A DNA stretch of 10,316 bases from an uncultured Acetatifactor sp. (GTDB taxonomy: Bacteria > Bacillota > Clostridia > Lachnospirales > Lachnospiraceae): NCBI GenBank assembly GCA_910586435.1, contig CAJUGT010000135.1, forward strand, positions 1 through 10,316, in the 5' to 3' direction. Both the position numbers and the translations under genes were made by a program. Within the stretch, counting starts at the first letter, position 1, and every line of letters starts with the position of its first letter. Of this stretch, positions 1 through 6,890 are shown piece after piece. A model generated the notes under the pieces. It did no database searches. It was not told the DNA's origin and saw only the letters and a program-made list of their open reading frames with translations.

Positions 1-102
1 CTCATAGAGAGTTGCTGGAGAGACTGGAACAAATAGATACGTACATTGTCTGCACAATGTACGTATCTATTTGTTCCAGTCTCTCCAGCAACTCTCTATG
101 AG
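1..102. repeat. Perfect 49-bp fold-back palindrome at window edge
   Basis: Bases 1-49 are the exact reverse complement of bases 54-102, with CTGC (50-53) as the loop. The right arm is native comEC sequence: on the minus strand it encodes the conserved-looking end HRELLERLEQIDTYIV. The left arm is therefore a mirrored copy of that coding sequence. A perfect inverted repeat of this length inside a coding gene, sitting exactly at the end of the sequence, is typical of a fold-back chimera from amplification, library preparation or assembly. A genuine terminal hairpin or an inverted duplication is possible but less likely. Confidence 0.95.
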
Positions 103-2329
103 GATGCCCATAAGAATTGTTTCTGCCACAGGAAATCACCGTGAGCTTTGGAGCAGTCTGGCTAAGCAAAGCTTCGGAAGAAGAATTCCGCGAACCGTGG
201 TGGGCAGCCTTCAGCACTGTAATGTCACGAATTCCCCTTTCCTTTAGTTCCTCCAATAACTCGCTCTCTCCTCTGCCTTCCACATCCCCCGTGAGAAGCA
301 ATGTCCACTTCTCACAGTCTCTTCCACGCTTCCCTCGAAATTCCACATATACGCATTCCGAATACCCATTAGGGCTTTCGCTGACAAATCCCGCCTCCGG
401 ATGCAGGCAAAGAAATGCGGCGCTGCCGCAATCCCAAGCTTCTCCCGCCGAAAGATAATTTACCGAAAGAAGCCTTCCCTGTAACACAGACGCTTTCGCT
501 GCCGCCTGCCGCAATTCCCCCAGCTGTTCTTCCCTTTCCTCTTCCTCAATGGCCGGAAGCACCAACTGTCTCACCAAAATCCCGTTTTCAGCACCCAAAG
601 ACAACAGCTCCAACACACCATTCACATGATCTTTGTCCGGATGTGAGATAAATACGGCGTCAATGGTATGAATGCCATGATACTTCAAATAGGGCATCAG
701 CACATATTTTCCCACATTGCTGCGGCTGCTGCTTCCGCAGTCAAAAAGATATGTCTGACCGGAAGCCGTTCTGACCACAATCCCATCTCCCTGCCCTACA
801 TCCAGGAAAGTCACACTGTCCGCAGCAGACGGACGGATACCCATCACCACAACCAGCAGACAAAGCACAGACACACTAACGCCTTTTCCTCCCTTTTGAC
901 ATTTCTTCATTTCTTTTTGATGGTACCTAATCGCTACCACTCCGGATAAAAGGATATAGTACACCACTATTTGCCAAATGGCAGGACAGCCCGGATTCCA
1001 GGTATGAAAAGGAAGCCTGGCAAAACACTCACATAAGAACTCATACAATCTCAGAATCAAACCATCCATTCCTGCCAGGAATCCCATTCCAGGAACCAAT
1101 GTCAATATTCCTGTTACCATCAAGGGTTTTAAAAGCGGAATAACCAGAAGATTTAAGAATACAGAATACACGGGAATTTCATAATAGAGCCACAGCTGCA
1201 CAGGAAGCGTGGTCAATGTAATGGAGAGACTGGCAATGGCGGACTGACGAAGAGAATCTAAAAACTTACCACTCCACTTTATTCCAGTTCTCCGTATCTT
1301 TGACATGCCCATTCTATCTCCCATATGATGGGCTTTCTCCGAAAAGAGCGCCGGATATACCACTCCGATTCCCAATACGGAAGTAAATGAAAGCAAAAAG
1401 CCGCCGTTTAGAAGAAGATATATATTTCCTGCTGTCATCACCGCAGCCATCACTCCCCATGCCGTCAGCATATCGTAAGTTCTCCCCAGTACTTTTCCCA
1501 GCATCCTCAAAAGGTACATTCCGATGGCCCTGCTGGCTGACACACCGAACCCGGTCATACATCCATACATTACCAACAGGATACCTCCTGCCGCAGCCGC
1601 CGGCAAAACAGGGATTCCGCCTTTTCGCAGGAGCTGATAAAGCCCCATGCCAATAATGGTAATATGAAGGGAAGATATGCTGAATATATGCAGTATGCCG
1701 CTTTTTTTATACAAATCTTTCATCCCATGGTCCAAATCGTTTTTGTCCCCCAGAAGCAGCGCACTCATAACCGCCGCGTCTTTTTCAGAAAACACATCAT
1801 ACAGTCTCTTTTTACAAAGAGTCTTCATCTGATATAACCATTCCCGCACAGGCCACACGCCTTCTCCCCTGGTCAGAACGAAAGTCTTCTTTAATTTTCC
1901 TCCAATCCCCAGGGTTTTGTAGTAAACTTCCCCGTCAAATTCCCCCGGATTGGACGCGGAAGAAAAAGGCTGGAAAACGCCACGAAGCGTCACCCAACTC
2001 CCCAAGGGAAATTCCGATGCCGCATCCACATCAAATATGAGATTTTCTGCCAGGTCATATGTCCTGCCATTTTCCTTGAAACGAGTTTCCTGCCGGAGAG
2101 TTCCGGCTGACTGCCCATTGGCAGTTGAATCGGATATAGAAACAGCTTTGAGATAAACAGAATTTTCATCCTTCTGATACACTTGTCCTGTGACAAGCAG
2201 CTCACAGGAGGCTTCCAGCGATTTCGTACTGATGTACCCAGAAGGTACGTTGGATGCCTTTTCTGTATGCAGCCGCGCCGCCGCAATTACCACCACACAC
2301 AGCGCAGCTGCCAGCAAAGGCCGTCTCAT
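2..2329 (-). CDS. comEC: ComEC/Rec2-type DNA uptake channel with metallo-hydrolase domain, 3' end lost
   Basis: ComEC forms the membrane channel that brings single-stranded DNA into the cytoplasm during transformation. From the chosen ATG at 2329, a hydrophobic N-terminal segment (about residues 4-18) is followed by a soluble DUF4131-like region. The competence membrane domain (about 170-500) contains the ILHIFSISSLHITI motif. A C-terminal metallo-beta-lactamase fold follows, with DVGQGDG (510-516), HPDKDH (563-568), LLLTGDVEG and AAHHGSRNSS. The start was chosen because it overlaps the permease stop as ATGA, suggesting translational coupling, and because a hydrophobic N terminus follows at once. 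A TTG extension to 2404 would overlap the permease by about 79 bases. The last 15 codons and the TGA at 2-4 come from the mirrored palindrome arm, so the native C terminus, probably a few tens of residues, is missing. Family assignment is secure; whether the host is naturally competent cannot be told. Confidence 0.93.
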   Translation of the reverse strand: MRRPLLAAALCVVVIAAARLHTEKASNVPSGYISTKSLEASCELLVTGQVYQKDENSVYLKAVSISDSTANGQSAGTLRQETRFKENGRTYDLAENLIFDVDAASEFPLGSWVTLRGVFQPFSSASNPGEFDGEVYYKTLGIGGKLKKTFVLTRGEGVWPVREWLYQMKTLCKKRLYDVFSEKDAAVMSALLLGDKNDLDHGMKDLYKKSGILHIFSISSLHITIIGMGLYQLLRKGGIPVLPAAAAGGILLVMYGCMTGFGVSASRAIGMYLLRMLGKVLGRTYDMLTAWGVMAAVMTAGNIYLLLNGGFLLSFTSVLGIGVVYPALFSEKAHHMGDRMGMSKIRRTGIKWSGKFLDSLRQSAIASLSITLTTLPVQLWLYYEIPVYSVFLNLLVIPLLKPLMVTGILTLVPGMGFLAGMDGLILRLYEFLCECFARLPFHTWNPGCPAIWQIVVYYILLSGVVAIRYHQKEMKKCQKGGKGVSVSVLCLLVVVMGIRPSAADSVTFLDVGQGDGIVVRTASGQTYLFDCGSSSRSNVGKYVLMPYLKYHGIHTIDAVFISHPDKDHVNGVLELLSLGAENGILVRQLVLPAIEEEEREEQLGELRQAAAKASVLQGRLLSVNYLSAGEAWDCGSAAFLCLHPEAGFVSESPNGYSECVYVEFRGKRGRDCEKWTLLLTGDVEGRGESELLEELKERGIRDITVLKAAHHGSRNSSSEALLSQTAPKLTVISCGRNNSYGHPHRELLERLEQIDTYIVQTMYVSICSSLSSNSL

Positions 2330-3234
2330 AGTTCCACCCCATGCCTTTTCCTGGAGGTCTTTTTCAGCGCAATAAACAACAGTATTCCCGTACCTGCCCC
2401 CCAAAAAAGGAATGACTGCAACATTGGCACAAAGTTGTAACTATCCCCCTTCCACACCATATAAAAGTCTCTGTTAATATAGGTAATGGGCAGCAATTGC
2501 GCGATTACCCGCATCCCTTCCGGCATATTGTCATAGGTGATTCCCATCATTCCGCCAAATATCATAAGTCCAAAGTACAAAAACATCGTCACACAATAAG
2601 TCGAACCAAATTTCTTCAGAAAGGATGAAATGGCGTAAGCAAGACAAAACATAATTGCGCTCAGTGCAAGAATACATCCCAGGTAACTGATAATTCCCCT
2701 GATTTGGGGCTGTTCCACACCCAAAACGCCAAATCCAACCGCAAAATATATGCCAAATGCTATCAGCATATATACAAGTTCCGCCAATGCGTTATTGCAC
2801 AATGTCACTCCTGTTCTGATGCCGAACAGTTCCATCCTCAAGGGAATTCCTCTTTCCAAATCCCTGGCTCTGGCTACCCCGTATCCCACCAGCACTGTAG
2901 CCATGGGAATCAGCGTTCCAATCCCCAGGAATATTGCCGTTATGGCTTCCGCCAGCATTGCTTCGTCCGGAATCTGTGACGCCGCCACACGGCATATCAC
3001 TATGACCATCATAACAGGCATTCCCATTCCAAAAATATGGACATATGGATTACCCATAATACTGCGAAACTCAAACAACAACATCTGTCCGGAAATCAGA
3101 TTTTTTATTTTTCTTTTCCTGTTTTTTTCATCTTCTTTTTCCATCTTCCTGTCCGGCCGGTTTGTTTTCTCCGGCCCTACCTCCCATCTCTTATTTTTGG
3201 ACCAAGAGCTTGCAAATATTTGCCCTAACATCAC
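2326..3234 (-). CDS. ABC-2 type transporter permease
   Basis: This is an integral membrane subunit of an ABC exporter, predicted to partner the ATPase encoded just upstream. I see about six hydrophobic segments: around VHIFGMGMPVMMVIVI, AITAIFLGIGTLIPMATVLVGY, ELVYMLIAFGIYFAVGFGVLG, IISYLGCILALSAIMFCLAYAI, VTMFLYFGLMIFGGMM and FLFWGAGTGILLFIAL. The loop ARARDLERGIPLRMELFGI between the second and third segments matches the ABC-2 pattern. The first 60 or so residues are hydrophilic and lysine-rich. The start is uncertain: GTG at 3234 and ATG at 3231 have only AAAGG very close upstream, while ATG at 3144 (MEKEDEK...) follows a weak AGGA; a start at 3144 would give 272 residues. The TGA stop overlaps the comEC ATG. 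Substrate unknown; the sensor-kinase neighbours suggest peptide or drug export, which is inference. Confidence 0.85.
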   Translation of the reverse strand: MMLGQIFASSWSKNKRWEVGPEKTNRPDRKMEKEDEKNRKRKIKNLISGQMLLFEFRSIMGNPYVHIFGMGMPVMMVIVICRVAASQIPDEAMLAEAITAIFLGIGTLIPMATVLVGYGVARARDLERGIPLRMELFGIRTGVTLCNNALAELVYMLIAFGIYFAVGFGVLGVEQPQIRGIISYLGCILALSAIMFCLAYAISSFLKKFGSTYCVTMFLYFGLMIFGGMMGITYDNMPEGMRVIAQLLPITYINRDFYMVWKGDSYNFVPMLQSFLFWGAGTGILLFIALKKTSRKRHGVEL

Positions 3235-3252
3235 CCTTTATTCCCGCGGACA

Positions 3253-3362
3253 ATGAGCCAAGCGGCCGTGCTTGCACGGACAGTTGGCGAATGCCGCAAG
3301 GGTCAAATACCCCGCCCCTTGGGGCGTTGCAAGCTTGATACCCCGTTGCTTGCAGCGGGGTC
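3253..3362 (-). repeat. Hairpin-rich intergenic element between ATPase and permease genes
   Basis: This GC-rich stretch contains several adjacent inverted repeats: 3266-3271/3274-3279 (CCGTGC/GCACGG), GGC/GCC at 3286-3288/3293-3295, GGGT/ACCC at 3300-3303/3309-3312, CGCCCC/GGGGCG at 3313-3318/3321-3326, and CCCCGTTGC/GCAGCGGGG at 3341-3349/3352-3360 with one G-T pair. On the transcribed strand three of the stems are closed around a central AA. GCTTGCA occurs at 3270-3276 and 3348-3354, and its complement TGCAAGC at 3328-3334, so the middle copy could pair with either flank. No T-run follows any stem, which argues against an intrinsic terminator. It resembles the short, dispersed, structured elements of Clostridia genomes, but the family was not verified. 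It could modulate permease expression relative to the ATPase, or protect the upstream message. Confidence 0.7.
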
Positions 3363-3369
3363 TTTGATT

Positions 3370-4239
3370 TCAGTATGCGTTACATTTTTCCGCCTTAGCA
3401 TTAATATAAATCATCTCTATGTCATTGTTGCTTCTTTTGTAGTTTACATTGTTTTTCAAAAGCAGGCCTGCAATCTCGCTTTCCTTCTCCTCGCTTTCAC
3501 AGGAAACGGCAAGCAAATGGGCCGGAGAGGCCAATGTTTGAAACTTTTCAAGAATTTTCAGGTTTTTGTCATTTTTCTCCGCCACAATGACTGCTCTGCC
3601 GCAGTATTTATGGAATAAATCATCTTTTCTGCCATAGTCGAGAACACGGCCTTTGTCCAGAATCAAGAGGCTATCCGCCAATTGTTCCAATTCTTCATAA
3701 TAATGGGACACAATCAGCAGACTCTCCTTCTTGTCATGATACCATTCCACCAATTTTTCCACCAGTTTTTGCCTTGTCTCAAAGTCCAACCCGGAAGTAA
3801 CCTCATCATACATAGTGAGTTCCGCCTCCTGCATCATAACCATAATAATGGTAAAGCGCTGTTTTTGTCCGCCGGAAAGCTTTGTATATTTTTTCTTGAG
3901 ACAATCCTCGAATTCAAAATAGGAAATCAATTCCCGCAGCTTTTTATTTTTGGATATTTTGGTTCCGAGCACTGCTTCCATAACATACCTGGTGGGCATG
4001 GCATCGGTATATTCGTTAAATTGCATATGTACCGCCATCTGTTCCGGCGCCAGCCTTGTCTGTATGATACCATGGTAGGGCACAAGTCCCAGAATGCACT
4101 TGGTCAGGGTAGTTTTCCCTGCGCCGTTGGAACCTATCACTCCCACCCGATCTCCCTCATTGATCACAATCCGTTCCTGAATATCCAAAGCAATATCCGC
4201 CCCATACTTTACAACCAGATTCTCAATAGATAACAACAT
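3370..4239 (-). CDS. ABC transporter ATP-binding protein
   Basis: This cytoplasmic ATPase should power the neighbouring permease. All nucleotide-binding motifs are present in a 289-residue protein: Walker A GSNGAGKTT (36-44), Q-loop around Q73 (VHMQFNEY), signature LSGGQKQ (121-127), Walker B LTMYDE (141-146), D-loop SGLD (149-152) and switch histidine H179 (IVSHYYEEL). About 80 residues follow the ATPase core, as in many exporter ATPases. The ATG at 4239 follows GGAGG at an unusually long spacing of about 13 bases; no better start is visible. The gene follows the second sensor kinase on the same strand after 125 bases that hold a likely operator and promoter. It is separated from its permease by the hairpin element. 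The single ATPase plus single ABC-2 permease layout fits small exporters; the substrate is unknown. Confidence 0.93.
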   Translation of the reverse strand: MLLSIENLVVKYGADIALDIQERIVINEGDRVGVIGSNGAGKTTLTKCILGLVPYHGIIQTRLAPEQMAVHMQFNEYTDAMPTRYVMEAVLGTKISKNKKLRELISYFEFEDCLKKKYTKLSGGQKQRFTIIMVMMQEAELTMYDEVTSGLDFETRQKLVEKLVEWYHDKKESLLIVSHYYEELEQLADSLLILDKGRVLDYGRKDDLFHKYCGRAVIVAEKNDKNLKILEKFQTLASPAHLLAVSCESEEKESEIAGLLLKNNVNYKRSNNDIEMIYINAKAEKCNAY

Positions 4240-4310
4240 AGATTACAGATTTCCTCCCTTCGGGCCTGTCTTTCCATTCTTCCATCCCTTCGTTTCAGTG
4301 CCCTTGTCAT

Positions 4311-4345
4311 ATTATCTTATCAGATTCATGTGAATTTCGTATGAA
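4311..4345 (-). promoter_or_regulatory. Candidate promoter and tandem response-regulator site for the ABC transporter
   Basis: Two near-identical decamers, TTCATGTGAA (4325-4334) and TTCGTATGAA (4336-4345), are repeated with an 11-bp period and each is a TTC-N4-GAA dyad. On the minus strand a GATAAT -10-like hexamer lies at 4316-4311. The decamer pair covers the place where a -35 box would sit 17 bp upstream; there is no consensus -35. Direct repeats of about 10-11 bp overlapping a weak -35 are typical of OmpR-family activated promoters. The site starts 20 bases after the kinase stop and ends about 85 bases before the ATPase start. The neighbouring regulator is the obvious candidate ligand, by inference. 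Confidence 0.6.
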
Positions 4346-4364
4346 GAACAGATAAATCATCTTT

Positions 4365-6008
4365 TCATAGAATATTGGTGCCAAGCAGCGCCACAACGCT
4401 GTCTTCACCATTATAGATTTGAAGAGAAAATCCTGATTTTCGAGCATAATACGAAGCTATATACAATCCCAGACCATGGCTTCCCACTGACTCAGGCCCA
4501 TGAGAGCCGCTGACAAAGGGTTCAAAGATGTGCGGAAGTAAATCCTCCGGTATTGTTACACCAAAGTTTTCTATTCTGATTTCATTCCTTTTTTCTTGTT
4601 GGCATATGCTAATCCCAATCCGCCCTCCTGCCGGGGTATATTTCACCCCATTGGATAGAAGATTGTCCAAAATCTGTGAAAGTATCAGTTCATCCGCAAC
4701 AATTGTCAATCCCCCATTCTTCTTCCATTCTACCAAGATATCCTTCTCGGCAATGGGAATCTGATAAGCCCGAAGTCTTTCCCTGAGCAATTCTTCCACA
4801 TCCATTGGCTGAGGGTGAATGTTCTCCGTACAATGATTCAGGTACAGAATATCCTCCACAATCTTCTTCATGGACAGCAATTGCTCTTTCACTTTCGGCA
4901 GATACATTTTTGTATCCCTGTACCTGCCCACCTCATTTATCATGCCATCCGCCAGCAAAAGAGCTGCGGCAATGGGGGTCTTCAGCTGGTGGGAAGAAGC
5001 TCTCAGGAAAATTTCCTGTCGTTCATTCTCCTCCTCCAATTCTCTGTTTTTCTTCTCCAGCATGTTCAGACTTTCCCTGATCTGTTGATAGAAGTCTTCC
5101 AGCGTGGTTCCCAGCTCTTTTATCTCATTCTGTTCATGTTCTGCCGCCTCACTTGCCAGGTACTCTTTCTTTCCGCCCGTTCCGGAAATGGCACATTTGG
5201 CATATGCCCCAATCTTTCCCATTGAGTCCAGGTCAGATTTCATTTCTTCCGCCCGCCGCACCAATTTCACAACAGGAATCACAATCCCACGGGAATACAT
5301 CCGTGAAAACAGTAATACCATAAACAGAATCACAGCCCCCAGCATGGGAAGACTCCGAAGCACTACGGGTCTGATTTCATCCATATCCGGCGCCACCACG
5401 GGCAGAAGAGTAAAAACAATACTGCCCTCCCTCTGTTCTAAGACAATATAATTCGTATAATGGTTTTCGGAATCCTCTATGCCAGCCTCAATAATATACA
5501 TATGATCAGAATAGAAATGTACTTTTACAGACTCGTTAAAAAACTCTTCCTCTTCCCAGCGGTTCAGTAATCTGAACTCTATGGGCCAAAAATCTTTCTC
5601 CATAAGCTCTGTAAAGACATCTGAAAGTTCCTCCAATTCTCCCTTAATGTCAAAATGAGAATCGGAAAGAACACCAATTTTCTTCCTGCATCGCTCCAAA
5701 ATTCCTTGCAGCCGCTGTTCTTTTACAATGATTTCCGCTGAAAAAGATTTCCCTGTCACAAATATTCTGTCTTCGTCCATAAGAATTTCCATGGAAAAAC
5801 AGGCAGCAGAATTTTTCACCGCCACCCCCTCATAACTGCCAGTTCGCACATAATCATTGTGCTGCGCTCTGACGGACTGCAAGTTCTGTTCCATGGTATA
5901 GTCCACATACAGGGACGGAAGCATATACATAAAGTAACCTATCAAAAACATCATCATAGCACCGGCCAGCGCCAGGCTATACACCAGATTTTTCCGCCCC
6001 AGCCCCAT
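4365..6008 (-). CDS. Sensor histidine kinase of the second two-component system
   Basis: This is a membrane sensor kinase predicted to phosphorylate the OmpR-type regulator encoded just upstream. The 547-residue protein has membrane segments at about 10-32 and 220-236, enclosing a roughly 185-residue extracellular region with no family I recognise. A HAMP-like linker starts at IPVVKLVRRAEEM (about 244-256), is interrupted by a low-complexity stretch (about 257-295), and leads through a coiled coil (about 298-335) to the dimerisation helix SSHQLKTPIAA with phospho-acceptor H340. The ATPase domain has an N-box (ILDNLLSNGVKY, 446-457) and HGLGLYI (511-517). In the G1 box the usual aspartate is replaced by asparagine (ENFGVTIP, 480-487). 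The ATG at 6008 has GGAGG eight bases upstream. It lies 39 bases after the regulator gene and precedes the ABC transporter, suggesting it controls that transporter. Confidence 0.93.
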   Translation of the reverse strand: MGLGRKNLVYSLALAGAMMMFLIGYFMYMLPSLYVDYTMEQNLQSVRAQHNDYVRTGSYEGVAVKNSAACFSMEILMDEDRIFVTGKSFSAEIIVKEQRLQGILERCRKKIGVLSDSHFDIKGELEELSDVFTELMEKDFWPIEFRLLNRWEEEEFFNESVKVHFYSDHMYIIEAGIEDSENHYTNYIVLEQREGSIVFTLLPVVAPDMDEIRPVVLRSLPMLGAVILFMVLLFSRMYSRGIVIPVVKLVRRAEEMKSDLDSMGKIGAYAKCAISGTGGKKEYLASEAAEHEQNEIKELGTTLEDFYQQIRESLNMLEKKNRELEEENERQEIFLRASSHQLKTPIAAALLLADGMINEVGRYRDTKMYLPKVKEQLLSMKKIVEDILYLNHCTENIHPQPMDVEELLRERLRAYQIPIAEKDILVEWKKNGGLTIVADELILSQILDNLLSNGVKYTPAGGRIGISICQQEKRNEIRIENFGVTIPEDLLPHIFEPFVSGSHGPESVGSHGLGLYIASYYARKSGFSLQIYNGEDSVVALLGTNIL

Positions 6009-6047
6009 ACCTTATTCCTCCAAATTTTAAGTTGCTGCCAGGCAGCG

Positions 6048-6713
6048 CTAAAGGGTGTGAGTGTCAAACTGATACCCCACTCCGATGATTGTCCTGATAC
6101 AGGAAAAGGGCAGTTTTTTTCGCAGATTTTTCACATGCGCGTCGATGATGCGGTCATTACCGATATAATCCTCATTAAAAATGCGCAGAATAAGCTGTTC
6201 TCTGGTAAATACCCTGTTTGGCTCCCGATAGAGCGTCTGAAACAGCAGATACTCACTCAAAGTCAATGGAAGCTTCTCTCCCTGATAGAAAACACAATAA
6301 GCCTCTTCGCACAAGACCAGTCCGTCTTTGTTCTCATTTCCCATACCACCGGAAACACGCCTTAAAATCGTCTCCATCCGTTTCAGCAATATAATTGGAG
6401 AAACCGGTTTCACGATATAGTCATCCGCATACAGATTAAACGCCCTCACCTGTGTCCGCTCATCTTCCAGGGCAGTCAGCATAATCACCGCCGTGGCAGG
6501 ATATTTCTCGTGAATATGCCGCAGCACTTCAAATCCATCCACCCCAGGGACACAGATATCCAGTACCGCCATATCAAATTTCTCTTTATTCAAAAGCTCT
6601 ATGGCAGCATCTCCCCGTTCCGTACACTTTACATCATAATCCGACATGGTCATATACTCTGTCAGTACTTCTCTGATGGTAGGCTCATCCTCTAAAAATA
6701 AAACCTTTTTCAT
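6048..6713 (-). CDS. OmpR-family response regulator of the second two-component system
   Basis: This DNA-binding regulator is the predicted partner of the kinase that follows. The 221-residue protein has a receiver domain (about 1-118) with acidic residues D9 and E10, phospho-acceptor D52 (VLDICVPGVDG), T80 and K102 (IVKPVSP). A winged-helix C-terminal domain (about 130-221) contains LTLSEYLLFQTLYREPNRVFTREQL, DRIIDAHVKNLRKKL and the closing IIGVGYQF. The ATG at 6713 follows a purine-rich AGGGAAGG. It probably activates the ABC transporter promoter at 4311-4345, since the tandem site there has the geometry expected for this family; that link is inferred from position only. The two OmpR-type regulators in the window are clearly different proteins. 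Confidence 0.95.
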   Translation of the reverse strand: MKKVLFLEDEPTIREVLTEYMTMSDYDVKCTERGDAAIELLNKEKFDMAVLDICVPGVDGFEVLRHIHEKYPATAVIMLTALEDERTQVRAFNLYADDYIVKPVSPIILLKRMETILRRVSGGMGNENKDGLVLCEEAYCVFYQGEKLPLTLSEYLLFQTLYREPNRVFTREQLILRIFNEDYIGNDRIIDAHVKNLRKKLPFSCIRTIIGVGYQFDTHTL

Positions 6714-6885
6714 TCGCCTTCCCTCTACCTTTGGTTCCGCAACTTACCTCCCAAGCCCCTGAATCCGGGAGAATTTCCTGCCCCAGGCGCGTCAGTAAAT
6801 CCTCCCGGGGCTTGTCCGGTCCGTTGCTGTTTTTCATATCCCATTTGACACTACCTTCCCGGAAAAATCCATTTCGCTGAAACAT
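6685..6885 (-). CDS. Possible small protein or gene remnant, 66 aa
   Basis: A short open frame starts five bases after the GerMN lipoprotein stop and overlaps the second response regulator start by 29 bases. Upstream of its ATG lie GGAGAAG and AGGA, partly inside the lipoprotein stop region, so reinitiation is plausible. The product is hydrophilic with no membrane segment or motif that I recognise; the middle part (MKNSNGPDKPREDLLTRLGQ) looks more protein-like than the end. Inverted repeats CAAGCCCC/GGGGCTTG (6752-6759/6807-6814) and CCGGGAG/CTCCCGG (6765-6771/6802-6808) fall inside it, so this stretch may instead be a structured leader for the regulator message. Treat it as uncertain. Confidence 0.25.
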   Translation of the reverse strand: MFQRNGFFREGSVKWDMKNSNGPDKPREDLLTRLGQEILPDSGAWEVSCGTKGRGKANEKGFIFRG

Positions 6886-6890
6886 GTGTC

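Noticed and set aside
1..102. Hairpin telomere of a linear replicon or a transcription terminator
   Set aside because: The arms are comEC coding sequence with no T-run, and the gene is ordinary chromosomal content. A fold-back chimera at the contig end explains it more simply.
2330..2404. TTG-initiated N-terminal extension of ComEC
   Set aside because: It would overlap the permease gene by about 79 bases and place 25 hydrophilic residues before the hydrophobic start; the ATG at 2329 overlaps the permease stop in the usual ATGA form.
3341..3360. Intrinsic terminator after the ABC ATPase
   Set aside because: The stem is strong but is followed on the minus strand by GTATCAAGC rather than a T-run.
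6034..6046. Terminator between the second regulator and its kinase
   Set aside because: GCTGC-CAG-GCAGC is a short stem with no downstream T-run, and the genes are only 39 bases apart with a good ribosome site.
6856..6881. TTC-N3-GAA pairs upstream of the second regulator as an autoregulatory site
   Set aside because: TTCCCGGAA and TTCGCTGAA have a 3-base rather than 4-base core and a 17-bp separation, unlike the tandem site at 4325-4345.
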